64,000 bases of DNA. Origin: Ailanthus altissimus. Its lineage: Eukaryota > Streptophyta > Magnoliopsida > Sapindales > Simaroubaceae. The stretch's first letter is position 1. Each line of letters begins with the position of its first letter. A program made the translations under genes and the position numbers. The notes below the pieces were generated by a model. It was not told where the DNA came from and did not search any database. It saw nothing but the letters and a program-made list of their open reading frames with translations. The stretch lies in NCBI GenBank assembly GCA_946807835.1, contig OX327690.1, positions 8,342,501-8,406,500 of the forward strand. Reading direction: 5' to 3'. This document shows positions 36,550 through 51,500 of the stretch, piece after piece.

Positions 36550-39500
36550 TTAAGGACTATGCAAATTTTGTAAGTGGTCAACCATATCCAGGGAATGGCT
36601 AAGACGTTGGTAATCAGACCTAGGAAGAACATTACCTGGTATTTGCCCTGAGTCATTGGGTTTATGATCCACTTGTTTTGTCTTAGCTGAATAACAGTGT
36701 CTTACACGGATGCGATGATTTTTTGTCTCAGTTGAATATCTGCCACGAACCTTCAACACCAGTATAACTTCCTGGTCTCTTGTGTCTTCACACCACCAGT
36801 TTTGTGGGATACCATCCACAAACTCTTCAAGAGTCTGAAAGTCCTCATGATGCACTGACATTTCTGCTATACGATCTGGTTTAATTATGCCGGTAGCTGG
36901 TGTGACCTAGTTCAAATGTTACCCCGTATATAAAATTACAAACGTCTAGTTCATAAGTTTGATTAAAACACTAATTAGTGAAAGAAATCCTAAAAGAAAA
37001 AAAAAAACAAATAACTAAATAAAAAACAAGGCCTGGCTGTATTTAATATTAATTTCTGTAAGATGCCAAACGCAAGCCTGATTAATGAAAGTGTGTGTCT
37101 GCATGTCAACCTATGTGACATCTTTTAAAGATTAATCTTGTTTTGATTATCTATCATTCTCGGTTTGCTTGTAGACCACTGTATTAAAACTAAAAACAGA
37201 AAGCGACAATTGTGCAAGTGTCTCGACAGCATTTAATAGCATTCTCAAAATTTCTTTTGTCATAATTCAAAATGAAACAGATATCTTATTACTGAACATG
37301 AGTTTGAGATGTAGGCAGGCACAAGGATCTAACATGCCATTTTTCCATTAAAGAAACATCCTAGAAATCATAGCTCCAAGCTAATGTCACTATAAATAAC
37401 CTCAGATGTACAGCTTGACATGAAACATAAAAGTTTGTCAAAATATTAAGATAAACATGTATTCAGGTTATTGGATAATAAGTCCTGAAACAACTCACTT
37501 GTAGTAAAATGAATCAGGCTTAGGCAGAATTGCTGATTAGATTCAAATTCAGCTTGAGAGCCATCATATAAATTCAACCAGATGACTTGTATAATTAATC
37601 ACTGCCATCATTACTAGGATAAGGTATCCATACAAGTAGTTAATATGGGCCAGGCAGAGGCCATTTGCTGACAGTTAAAAACCTAACTATTAACAGTCAG
37701 TTTTAAAACAGCAATTCTTAATTCAAGCCAAAGCCAACTAAAGCTAAATAGGTGAATGGAAGTACTTTTGTCCAAAGCAAAAGAACTTACTTGGAGCCAT
37801 CTTGGAAAGCCAAAGGAGCCTCTAGGATGATGATCTGATGCTTGTCCATCCTCCCTGACAGTAGACTGACCTTCACAAATTATTTCATAGAATGCATCAT
37901 TTTCCCCACATTTATTTGTGACACGCAAAATGGAGGTGTCCTGGTTTTGAATAATTATGTTGTTTGTACTGACGATAGTTTCTGGAATCTTGCATAATTG
38001 TTGAAGAATGATTTTGATTTTCTCATTTGATCTCATTATATCTCCAAACTCTTGTCTCCTCACTGATTCGTCAACTCGAGCAATATCAACACTAAATATA
38101 CAACGGATAGGCTTGTGATCACTGTCTGTTACATCCATGCAAGATTCATACCTATTCAAATGGAGACATCAAGCATTACAAAAAATAAAAAGGGGAAAAA
38201 GATCTGATTGAGAAAACATAGTGGTGTGCGCATATGCAAGAATACAAGACTGTTAGTAGGGGTTAGAATTTTACACCTGACCAGTGAAAATGACTTAAAC
38301 CCACCACCAATTAGTCAGTTTCAAATTCCTTCTAACATTTTTCAGGTTAAAGACTGACCTGTTTATCATAATAATCAAAAGGGTGAAGCACGAGTTGACA
38401 TGTCTTACCCAAAATTTACCAATAGTAGCCTGATTGATGAATGAATCACATCAACCCATTAAATACCCAAAGCCCCTAAATTATCATTTAACATAGTATA
38501 AAAGAGGTAGAAACTAAAGACATGTAGCTCACAATTACTAATTAAAATTTTCTAAATATTAAATGTAAGAAATATTACCACTATGTAACTCATAATTACC
38601 AATTAAAAATTTTATACAATATTAAACGTAAAAAATATCATCATTTTCACATTTCATCATATGTTCAAGTATTATCAAATTAATACGTAAGGAGGTTATG
38701 ACATGTTTAACAAACAGATTGTGCATGTCACATCCACCGTTCTAATCAAATTCATTAATAGTTCGTAATCAAATTGATAATTACCATAATATCCAAATCT
38801 TGATATGACCTGCTAGTGACGTACCAATCCAAATGCCAACCTAGAGTGCGTACATGATTAGATGGATAGACATGGATTGGAGTAAGGAGATTAAATTGCA
38901 CCTGCTATAAAACCTTCAACAACATAAAATACATATAAGGTACACATTTGTTCATGCTAGCAAGACCATCCTATTTGTTTGGTCATGCACAGGCCTTCAA
39001 GATCTAGTTGCCATCCTAACTGTTAGAGTCAACAATTATGGTTTTAGTGTACAGATTTTTCAGCTTATTACAGCTGTGTATTACAGCTCATTTCAGCCAT
39101 GTATTACAGCTATGTATTCTCTGCAATTAGGACTTAGGTTAGTTTCTTTTTCCTATAAATTAGTGTACATTTGTTAGATGAAATACAAGAGAGATTTACT
39201 CATACTTTGTCATGGTATCAGAGCCATTTTATCATTTCTAAACTTGTGGCCTGCATTGCCACTTTAAAATTTCTGAAAAAAGCTCCAGTTTGTTTTTTCT
39301 TTTTCTGGTCATTTTATGAATTCCAAATTTGTAGCCTGCATTGCCACTTAAAATTTCTTGAAAAAATTCTAGTTTCCTTCTTTTTTTTCTGGCCTAAATT
39401 GCTATTTTATTTCATTCTTCTGGTTCTTTTAAGGCTTGCTTTGCCATATTTTTCAGAACCATTTTTTTCTCTCAAAATTAGTCTTCCTACTCCCAGATTT

Positions 39501-42500
39501 TTCAGAACCACTTATGTCTAAAATTATGCTTGAGATTTCAGAATCTACCAATCAGTAAGATTATAATTTGACAGAAAGTTCAGTTTTAGTTACAAAAGCT
39601 GTGAAATCAGATCAACAACAGTCAAATGCTTGTTCAAGCGAAATAGGACTGTTAGAAGGACTTAGAGAAGGTAAAAAAAGACTTCTTATGGTGCACCTAC
39701 AGTAAGAAGCCACGACATAGCAAGGAAAGGTGCTGGAAACTCCATGGTAAGCCTTTAAATACATCTCGGACAGCAAAGTGTAATCAGGAAGCAAGTCAAG
39801 GACTGGCACATTTGACCTCGACTCCATCTAAAAGTGTAAAAGAACTCTCTCAAGAGCGATCTAAGTTCAATAAAGAAGAGATTGAGAAGTTGCAATATTT
39901 TATGAGGATATTAAAGAAACCTATGAGTGGTGCAGGTACTTACTCCTTCGCTTTTTCAGGTAATTTTAAGCCCTTTGCACTTAATGTGTCAATCACAAAA
40001 AAAACTTGGATAGTAGATTCTGGGGCTACAGATCATATGACCCAATCTTCTCATGGGTTTGTATCTTATAGTCCTTATTCTAGTGATAAGAAAATTGCTA
40101 TTGCTGATGGAACATTGGTTACAATTGCTGGTCAAGGGGATGTAGTTATAAATCAGAACCTTGTTTTAAAAAATGTTCTACATGTGCCAACATTGTTTAC
40201 CAATCTAGTTTCAATTCTCAAACTTACAAAGAATTTAAACTGTTTTGTAACCTTTTCTTCTGCACTTTGTAAATTTCAGGACCAGAAAACGGGGGCGATG
40301 ATTGCACTTGCTAGGGTGAAGAATGGGCTCTACTTTCTTGAGGAATCTAGTGGGCAAAAAAGTACTAAGGATCTGATTTCGTTGTCCCTGCTTTCTAAGT
40401 CTTCTCTTGCCAATAAAGATAAGATATGGTTATATCATTTTCATCTTGGCCATCTTTCTTTCAATATTCTTAAAATAATGTTTCCTGATTTATTTAAAGG
40501 ATTTGATTTAAGTATGTTCCATTGTGATGTTTGTGAACTTGCAAAACATAAACGTGCATCATTTCCAATAAGTAATACAAGAGCTTTAAAACCTTTTACT
40601 CTAATTCATAGCGATGGACCTTCTACTTTTCATAATATATCTGGAGCTCGTTGGTTTGTCTCGTTTATTGATGACTGCACTCGAGTGTCATGAGTTTTTC
40701 TTTTAAAACAAAAATCAGATGTTAGCTCCACCTTTCAAAAAAATTTCCATATGGTAAAAAATCAATTTGGGGTTGGGATAAAAAGAGTTCGATCTGATAA
40801 TGCTAGGGAATATTTTAATCAAGTATTGTCACCATTCTTCAAAGAAAAAGGAATATTCACGAGTCCTCATGTGTCAATACACCACAACAAAATGGAGTGG
40901 TAGAAAGGAAAAATGGTCATCTTCTAGCAATTACTCGAGCTTTTCTTTTCCAAGAAAATGTTCCAAAGAATTATTGGGAGGAAGCTGCCTTAACCGCTAC
41001 ACATCTGATTAATAGATTACCCTCTAACGTTCTTGATTATAACAGCCCCATGCAACTATTTTTGAAATTTTACCGACTTCAAAACGACTAATCACCTGAT
41101 TCCTAGGATTTTTGGGTGTGTGTTATTTGTTCGTATTCATTCGAATAACCGTGGAAAACTTGATCCAAGGGCTCTTAAGTGGATTTTTGTTGAGTATTCT
41201 TCTACACAAAAAGGGTATAAGTGTTATCATCCTCCGACAAAACGATTCTTTGTCTCTGTCGATGTAACCTTCGTTGAAAATAAAAATTACTTTTCAAATC
41301 CTTATCTTCAGGGAGAGACAAAATTTATGGAAGATAAGGATAGAGATTTGTTTTTATTCGATCTTTCATACTCCTCATCTTCACAAAATCAAAATTTGGT
41401 TCCTTTACCAAATAAATCATCATTTGTTTCTGATCCTAGTCAAGTGGCAAAAGATAAACAGATTCAAAGTACTATACGCTCATTGCAGGTATATTCAAAA
41501 AGGAAAGAGCCTGTTGTTCAACCAATGCAAATTCTTGATTCAGAACCAATTTCTAGTACTGATAATGTTGAGGTAACTCCTAACTCTGAGGATTATGATA
41601 GTAATGTGCCTATTGTTGCTAATGATGATGATCTTCCTATTGCAATTAGAAAGGGGATTAGAAAATGTACCTAACGACCTGTATATCCATTGTCTCACTT
41701 TGTATCCTATGAAAAGCTATCTAATGGTCATAAAAATTTTCTTATCCACCTCAACACTATTACTATTCCAAAAAATGTCTCGGAAGTTTTGGGTAGCAAA
41801 GAGTGGAAACAAGCTATGAAGGTTGAAATGGATGCTCTTGAGAAGAACAAAACCTGGGACTTGGTGGAACTACCTCCAGGAAAGAAGTTAGTAGGATGTA
41901 AATGAGTCTTCACCGTGAAATATAAGGCAGATGGATCACTTGAACGGTACAAAGCAAGGTTAGTGGCAAAGAGGTATACTCAAACTTATGGGATAGATTA
42001 TCTTGAAACATTTGCTCCTATTGCAAAAATGAATACAGTAAGAATATTATTATCTTTAGCTGCTAATCGTGGTTGGAGTTTGCAGCAGTTTGATGTAAAA
42101 AATGCATTTCTACATGGTGATCTTAATGAAGAAATCTATATGGAGATACCTCCAGGGTTTGAGTCAGAAAAGAACAAGGTGTGTAAGTTAAAAAAGGCAT
42201 TATATGGCTTAAAACAGTCTCCCAGGTCTTGGTTTGGCAAATTTGCTAGAGTAATGCATGCTTTGTGTTTCAAAACAAAGTCAAGGTGATCACACATTGT
42301 TTATCAAACATTCCTCTTCAGGGGGAGTTACAGCTCTCTTAGTCTATGTGGATGACATAGTGATAACTGGAGATGACTTGCAAGGAATGAAAACACTGAA
42401 AAAGTGTTTATTGCAAGAATTTGATATTAAAGAACTCGGCAAGTTAAAATACTTCCTCGGCATTGAAGTAGCTCACTCTCAACATGGGATCTTTATATCA

Positions 42501-45500
42501 CAGTAGAAATATGTGTTAGATCTATTAACTGAGAAAGGGAAACTAGAGTGTAAACAAGTGGAGACACCCATTGAACCAAATCACAAACTTTGTGAAGCAT
42601 GCAGTTGTAGATAGAGAATCCTATCAAAGATTGGTTGGCAAATTAATCTATCTTTCCCATACCAGACCAGACATAGCCTATGCTGTAGGAGTGGTGAGTC
42701 AATTCATGCACAACTCAAAAGAAGTACACCTTCAAGCAGCACATCGAATTCTACAGTACTTAAAAGGTACTCCAGGAAAGGGAGTGTTGTTTAGAAGAGG
42801 TAATGAATTGATAGTGGAAGCATACACGGATGCAGATTATGCTGGATCAGTTGATGATAGAAGATCAACTTCAGGCTATTGCACATTCCTTGGAGGCAAT
42901 CTTGTAACGTAGAGAAGCAAGAAGCAAAATGTGGTAGCAAGATCAAGTGCAGAAGTTGAGTTCAGAGCTATGGCATTAGGAGTTTGTGAACTTTTATGGT
43001 TGAAAATAATCTTGGAAGATTTGAAGATTGCGTGGGAAGAACCTATGAAACTATATTGTGATAATAAGTCAGCAATTAGTATCGCACACAATCCAGTACA
43101 ACATGATCGCACCAAGCATGTGGAAGTAGATAGACATTTTATAAATGAGAAGTTAGAGAGTGGAATGATTTGTACTCCATTTGTGTCAACCGAAGGTCAA
43201 CTTGTAGATGTATTAACTAAAGAATTAAATGGTTCTGCATTCCAATCTATTGTTGGCAAGCTGGGAATGGAAAATATCCACTCACCAGCTTAAGAGAGAG
43301 TGTTAAGAGTCAACAATTATGATTTTGGTGTGCAGATTTTTCAGCTTATTACAGCTGTGTATTACAGCTCATTTCAGCCATGTATTACAGCTATGTATTT
43401 TCTGTAATTAGGACTTAGGTTAATTTCTTTTTCCTATAAATTAGTGTACATTTGTTAGATGAAATACAAGAGAGATTTACTCATACTTTGTCGCTAACTT
43501 TAGGTTGATTTATAAGCTACATTATGTCCTATGGCAGTGCATTTAACAGCATGAGTGCCGGTCAAAAAATTTATTCAGGCACATGATCTTCGAGAGTGTT
43601 ATTCCATAAGTGACATTCACCGAGAACATAAGTTACTAAAAATTTTCTGAGGCAATATGCATAGTTTTTGAAGCTTTGTTTATCCCCTACAAGGGAAGAA
43701 AACAACATAATTAGGAAAACTTACTGTAATATTGAAGACACAACTGGAAACTCTAAACTGCATTCAGATGCCAAGGCTGATCGGCTATCCCGATATAAAA
43801 TTCTGTCACACCAGGCAGGAATGCGCTTCTTTTCACCAGAGTCATAACCTGTAGAAAAACAGTCACGTGGTAGTCCGGAAAGTTTCAACAAAACTAACGA
43901 CAGAAAAGACTCATAGGAGGGCACTATACCGTCTATCATTTCGAAGGGAACTTTCTTCTTTCCTAACCTTTTCTAATGCATATAGCACAATAATGTTTAC
44001 CAAAGATAAAAGGCATATCATGACTTTTTGGAGCTGTTCAACAACATGCCAAATACTCTTCTAGTTGTTAAAGAAACAAAAAATATGTTATTTGAATACT
44101 AAATGACATAAGATCCCCAAGGAGATAGCAGAAGACTAAATAAACAATCATTTTGCACGGCAGTTAAATTATTAAAAATGGAACTGAAATTTTTCATCAT
44201 TTTTGCAGTTATTGTTTGTTATTAGGCTTTTTTTTAGGAAATGAGAAAATTTTATTTATGAATGGAATATGATATCCGCCAACTCAGAAGACAAACAGAA
44301 GAAGAAAGGAACACCAATACAAGTGTGACAAAAGACGCTAGGGTACAGATGATAAAAAGAAAAGCTCAAAACTCAAACCAAAACAGCAGCTAAAACTCAG
44401 TTTGTTATGGAGCTTTGTCTGAAAATATCCCCCACTGTCAATGTTAATTTTTAGTATTTTCTGAGATACCTTTTCTCTTACCTAGAATACTTGCTTTTAT
44501 TTTCTTTGTATCTATGTGATTTTTTCCTTTTTTTTTTCCCTTTATATAGGAACATCCTCTCTGCCACATACTCATTCACACTCTGAGAACAAACTCATTA
44601 ACAGTAATTTGTTTTCAATGATAAGTTTGTATTATCTCACAAAAGAGGAGAAAAAGAAAATTTTCTGTTAGAGACAAAAGAGCATAATCATATAACTCTT
44701 AAAGACAACAAAATTGTTGGCAACACCTTTTTCATTTAATTTTTCTAATCTTTGAAATTTTGTTTTGGCCCAACCAATAACTGGGGATGAACTAAACAAT
44801 TTAACAGGGAGGTCTTTTAGTGGGCCATGCTTTGGCAAAATAAGCTGAACATTTAACAAATCTTATATATAATCATTAGTGGTAATATCAGAGGAACAAC
44901 ATAGTTTTTCACTTGAGACTTGTCCAAATACTTTTGATATTTTTCTCAATTTTGGTTAGGAACATAAACTTCCAAGCAGACTGAATAATTGGAACATTAT
45001 TCATCCAACTTTTAAGCAATGAACAACCAAATAGAAATCAGATAGCAACCAAATGACTCTAAGAAGTTCATTAAACAATCAGAAAAAGTTCTAAACTTTA
45101 CACAAAACATTACCTGATAAACCAGCTTGGTGTCTTTCAAACTTGTACGTGGGAGGAAATCTAATATCTGCTTCTCGCATTCCCTGGAAGACATTACCAG
45201 CTCCCATTTCAGCTCGGAGCTGATCCCTTTCTCTAAGCCAATCAAAGCATCGTTGAGAAACAAAATCTCTTGCTTCATCATAAGTGATACCATCAAGCCG
45301 ATAATTGAAATCACCAAGAAATATGACCATGTCTGCCTCGGATAACTCCGGCATTCCTTCTCCAGTATGGCCACTCAAAGCCTGTACAATCATGAACTTT
45401 TAGCACACCAAGTGAAAGAAAATGAATCAAGCGTAACTTTGAGATCAAGGTAGCAATTGATCCCCATCAAAGCATGTACGTACAATTGTACTGCGAAGCA

Positions 45501-48500
45501 TTTGAACAACAGATGAAGCCCCAGCTGCAACAGAAAGGACCAATGGCAAGCCATATCTATAAACCAGCCAAAATAAATACATTGAGCCCGCAAGCGAGCA
45601 AGACAATAACAAGTATGGCATCATACCAGCTGCAGCACTGCAAAGGTTAGATGGTCGACAGAAGGTCATTGTTCGATATACGTGATCAAAGTCGGCATTA
45701 CGACGATTAACAGCTTCTAAATGTGCAGCAAAATGACAATTGACAAAGCACATTATCCGGTCATACACTCTAACTCTCAAACCAACAGCTCCCTGGGTGG
45801 ACAACCATTAGCATGTCAATAATAATAAAAACAAAAGGAAATAGCAAAACAGTATGTATTACTTAAAAAGAACTAGATCAACTGAAACCATTGCATTTGC
45901 ATGCTACCATATATGAACATGTATACAAATAAGGATTCTGAATAATTAGTATTTGATAACTTTATAATCCCTTATTACTGATAATAATTTGATGAGCCAA
46001 CTTTTAATTTTGTATTGCACAATTAATAATTCCCAATCTCAAAACTAAAAACATTTAAAATTTGTTACTTCACCATCCAAGTTATTTGTCAACCTACTTT
46101 AATAAGCCAGAGTGTTTATGTGATAACCATGTACAAGTTTTCCATGTGAGAAGCCTCTAATTTTGAATAGCTTGTTCACCCTCTTGCTTTAGAAATTTTA
46201 CAGTGAAAAGTAGTATGAAAAGATCTACATGTTAAGGTCCATATGCTAGCAACATAAGATGCCCCCTTAGAAAGATGGAATTCCACAGAAGACAAATGAT
46301 CAGAGATGAAGTGAATATCTGATGATATTGCTTAATATTTTTTTAATTATAATTCACTGTCTATTGTTCATTGTTCTAAAATATATCTAAATAGGTAAGA
46401 CCATGGCCCCATGATTCAGATGTACTGATTTTTCATCTTTAATACAATGTTGAGTTTCTTATCAAAAGTTCAAAAAGAAAAAAAGGGCCCCACAATTTTA
46501 ACAGAAGCTGTGTACAATTTTTAACCATTGGTTTTAGCCACTTCTAAATTGTTAAGATTAAATGTAACACATACATATTGGAAATTACACATTCTGGATG
46601 CAATCTGAACCACATAAAAGATGTTTTGATCTAAAGGTCAACCACTTGAGACATTAAATTTAACCCACAAATATATTTAGCTCAAAGAATTGCACTTCAC
46701 CATAGTTGACATGAACAAGATTTACATCTATGCAGCAAAATGGTAAAATTTCTAACTGTCATAAGGAGTAACACAGCTAAATACACAGCAGTTGGATACC
46801 TTATTACCAATTGCACGTCCTAGTCCACATGGAACTGCTGCAACATCAACATCCCCAACATAATCTTTTATATTATTTCTCACCCTAAAAGACAAACCTT
46901 ATCCATTAGAGATGACAAATGCAACGAGTAGAGACAAAAAAACACACAGCAGGAGAGTAAGTTATGCAAAAATAAATAAATAAATAGGGAGACAGACAAA
47001 TTCTTAAGCATAAGAAGGGACTATGGACTCACATGGAAATTTCAGCCATTGGCTTACATGTAGTTGAGGGCATCATTAAGCAAAACCATAATAACATTAA
47101 ATTGGTTCCCAAATTATCATAATATAACAAAATTATATAAATGAGAAAAATAAAGCTAAGTGTTCTAAACGATGGATAACTGATAGAATGCATCAAAGGA
47201 TACTAGGAAGCCTTTTCAAAGATTGAGAAATTGTGATTCTTTGAACTATACACAATAAAATTAGGAAATCATGCAAATTGTAACACACTATCCGGATATT
47301 ATTCAAACAGCTGTAGAAAATGGTTTATTTTGTCAAAATATTGAAAGTTCATTCAATGTATTCTCACCATAGAAACATACCATACAGCAATAAGTAATCC
47401 TGCCAGCTGCCTAGATCCGACACGTTCAAATGTTGACCCTTCATCCAATGATTTCCCAATCATATCCAGCCACCATTGTCCAACAGCACTCCCCTCAAGA
47501 CCAACCTGTAGTTGTATGGGACAAAAAGAACAACGTTTACAGATTTGTGAAATCATATTAAGCAGTTCTATAACAGAAGAAAATACCGGCACATGCAAGT
47601 TCAAAATGCAATTATCAATAATTTTTTAACAACGATACAAATAAGTCCTATTTAATACGCATAAAAACATGTATACCAGCAAATTTTCAAATTAGTCATC
47701 GCCTGCATAGAGAAGTAATAATTCAGAAGAAAATTGCAACACAAACCAGAAGAGCAATAAACCAACTGGCCATGCCTCAAAATGAAGCTTGAAACTTGAG
47801 AAGAAAGTTTGGTGAAGTTCAGTATCTTACAGTTTCTTTCGCAGCAGACATAGCAAGAAAACCAGCACCCATTTCAACTTCTTGCAATCCAACAACAACA
47901 ATCCCAACATCCCTAGCTGCAGAACCAAGCCAGGAAATAAGTGAGTCATGAGAAGCCCTTCCTTGTCCGACATTCCACGTACCAGCCAATATTTTCAAAT
48001 TTTCAATCTGTGTATACAAAAACTCCTTCCCAGCCAAGTCTGCAGACAATATGCTGTCAATAGGTCCAGGAGACATGACATTCCACCCGCGTATACCACC
48101 ATGATTAGCCAAGGTAAAAACATAACCAGCCCCAACAGCCATTTTTATCACAGGAGTACTATGAGCTACCCATCCTCCAAGCAGATTACCCTCAAGGTCC
48201 AATACCTGGACAATTCCAGTCGCATAACTGACCCATATCCGTGACCCAAATGTACATAAGCATTGAACAGCAAAAGGATGATACTGAATTTCTTGCAAAC
48301 GATTTCCATTTGGATCCCACTGCATAAGTACGCCATTCGCACTTCCAGTCCAAATCATTCCATCAATTGCTGTGGTTAGTGCCTCAGTTCTCCGATTATC
48401 ATCTCCAAAGCCCCCTTTCGCTGCAACTCGACGAACAGCATCAGCTGCTCCCATTAGGGCATTACATGATCGCTGAAAAAAACCAAAGGAACTCTGTGTT

Positions 48501-51500
48501 TTATCCTTTTTTGAACTGGTAGCAATCTTCATCTTAATCTCATCTTCCACAGCAAAATCTGGTAATGATGACACATCAACTCGATTCTCCACCTGACCAT
48601 CTATATTAAATACTTTAAGTAACTCCCTTGTACGAGCATCCCTGTAGTTTGTTAACTCTTAGCAAAAATAGCCACGATTACCAACTCTATTAGCAAAATC
48701 ACCCTTGTATAATAAATCCAACAGATGTCCCATTGGTATATACATATATGTATATAGACAGGAATGTAAAGTATCGAATGCACACATAAATACATGCATG
48801 CATACCTACAAATAGCTACATTCATACATAAAGGTATAGTCATAAAATGCTTGAGAGAAATCTGTTGAATTTTGTCAATGGACAAAAGGATAGAAGAAAA
48901 GGGAGAAAGGAACTAGACTCAGATTAATTTATTGTTCTCAATTACTCAAAAAGTGCAAAACTTTCGAAAATGCGACAAAGACGGGTCAAGTTTTTGAGAT
49001 ACTCATAGTCATGATGAAAAGACCCGTCTATATGACAACAAAGACCCATTTGGCATGCCGAATTGGAATGGATTAGACTAGATAGGATAACATTGGTTAG
49101 CATAGGATATGATTGCGTTGGATTATATTTAGTAATGAATTAAGTTTGGTGTAGTACAAAAGAGAATTGGATTGGATATAATTTTACTATTAAAGTCATT
49201 AAACAATTAGAAGTAATTATTTATTTAGATATTTATATATATTTAATTAAATTAGTTCAAACAAAAACTATTACATATTTGAACAATAATTTAAATTAGA
49301 GAATTAAATATTGAAATAACTTTTGTTTATGATAATAAATGTTTACATATGCATTTTATAAAAATATCATGCTAATATATTTTATATTGCTATTAACTAA
49401 AAGTTTGTATTATTAATTATCAAATCATGTTCCCACATTATATATATATATATGTATGCATGTATGTATGTATGTATCCAAATCGTGTGAATGAGAATTA
49501 ATAACACATAATTAATAATAATTGAGATTAATTATGAATATCTTTCTGTTTATAAGATATAGTTATATATATTAAGTATTTCTATTGAAAAATAACAGTT
49601 TATTTTACTTATTATTTTAACAATTAAATAATATAAAATATAAAATTTTAATTTTACCTATGGGACAACTTATCCCATGAAATTAATTATTACTTTTTTA
49701 ATGGAAATACTTTACACACACACATATATTTATATAGGTTATTACAAATTTAGTGGATAAAATAGCAAATCCTAGATACTCCCCACAATTTTTATCCCTC
49801 TACTCTTAACATTGCCAAACATGGGATAGGGCACAAATTAATCCGATCTTGTGTCCCATCCCATGTGCCAAACATGCCTCAAGGGGTTGTTTGGTACCAT
49901 GTGGAAAACATAGGATTGGACTAATATATGGGACTATATATCCAATCCCAATTTGGAGGTACAAAGTCAAAGTGGGCAGGATAAGCAATCAAGGGCACCC
50001 CAATTAGTCCTATATTAATGGAACAACTAATCCCATGCGAAATAATGGGTTTTGCTTTACCCCATCTACTTGGGAATTAAGTTACAAGATCAAATATAAC
50101 AACAAAAATGTTAATATTAAAATATAATATAAATAATTAATCAACAACATGGTACATATATTCAGCAGTTTATTATTATAAATAAGAAATGTATAAATAT
50201 TTAATAATTTATTTTATATTTAATTAACTTGCACTTAAATAAATTTTAATTAATTACAAATACAAATATTATTGTTAATAATATTATTATGTACTTGATA
50301 ATAAATTTATATATATATATATATATATGTAAATTTCCTTTTATAAGCACAATATTGATAAAATATTTCTTAACTAAATTTATATTGTTATTTAAATATA
50401 TCATTAACTTTTAGAAGTATTTGCTTTAGTTAATTTAATGTTGCTGTTTCTTACAAAAATAACATATATTGACTTAATGGTGAAATTTGAACTTATACAT
50501 TTGTTTACATTCTTGCCAATCCAGTACTACAACATAAATAGGGCAATTTTTTTCTATAGGAAAAAATGTTGAGTGATAAAATCAAGAATGAGGTGGACCA
50601 AATGTCCATGCAAAATAGCAAAAACAGCCGAATATTGTGTAAAACTTAAAAACAGAAAAGAACGTATATACATTTCTGTAAGCTCTTGCATCAATCTGTC
50701 CAGTGTAAATGAAAACACCCAAGACCCTAACTTCGAAATTAACTCTCCAAGATAATACTAAATAGAGTGATCTACACTTCTTAAATAGTATCCCAATATT
50801 TTTCATGTCATATGATGTGTCAAAGAATCATTGGATAGTGAAATAGTGTAACGGGTAATTTTGGAAGTTACAAAGATTAACCATCCAATGAATGCTTAAC
50901 ACATCACTTAGGATGGAAAAATGTTGAGATATTACTTGAAAGATATAGTATTATTCTACTAAATATAGTATAATCCTATACTGTCCAATCCAACCTAATC
51001 TAGTCAGGCAAACCAAACACTAATTCTATTTGATATCGTTTTGCATAAATGTTTTCTGAAAACCTTCTTTCTAAAATACTCAGATGGGTTTTGTTGTGTG
51101 TTAATATTATATTTCAAGAAACAATTTTCTATTTTCATCCACGAGGATGAAGACAGGTTAGGCTTTCTCCGTAAAGGTTTTTGATAGCTCATAAAGGTGA
51201 TGTTTTTATGCACATTTCAACTGGTTCATTTTGAAATGCACATCCTCTTCATACGCTAATCATATTATTATTTCCTATCAATAAGAAATGAACTGTTTTC
51301 TGAATAGTAAGATACTAAATTTTATACTGTCAAAATACAAGAAAGCATCTGGTAGGATATTCTGAATACAAATTTTAGCAAACAAAAATAATGGAGATGC
51401 AACCAATACAATTATTTTGAAGTAGCTGAAGAATTTTATATATTTTTCAGATCTTGATTTTCCAAAAACACATAAAATGACTCAAAAGTGTTTTTTCCCA

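Larger units (their letters stand above)
39021..43493 (+). mobile_element. Ty1/copia element 2 in an intron of the 5-phosphatase gene
   Basis: A complete structure of 4473 bp with short LTRs (192-193 bp), a primer-binding site, pol, a purine tract and a perfect 5-bp target duplication CTAAC (39016-39020 and 43494-43498). It lies antisense to the host gene inside the intron between exons 43848-43725 and 38151-37791. Without it that intron would be about 1.1 kb. LTRs differ at roughly 8 of 193 positions. gag is mostly missing and pol is broken, so the copy cannot move by itself. Confidence 0.95.

Noticed and set aside
44220..44400. Intron segment with AAATTTTATTTATGAATGG and AGACAAACAGAAG as a retroelement piece
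   Set aside because: It resembles repeat debris seen in plant introns, but I could not define ends or a family.
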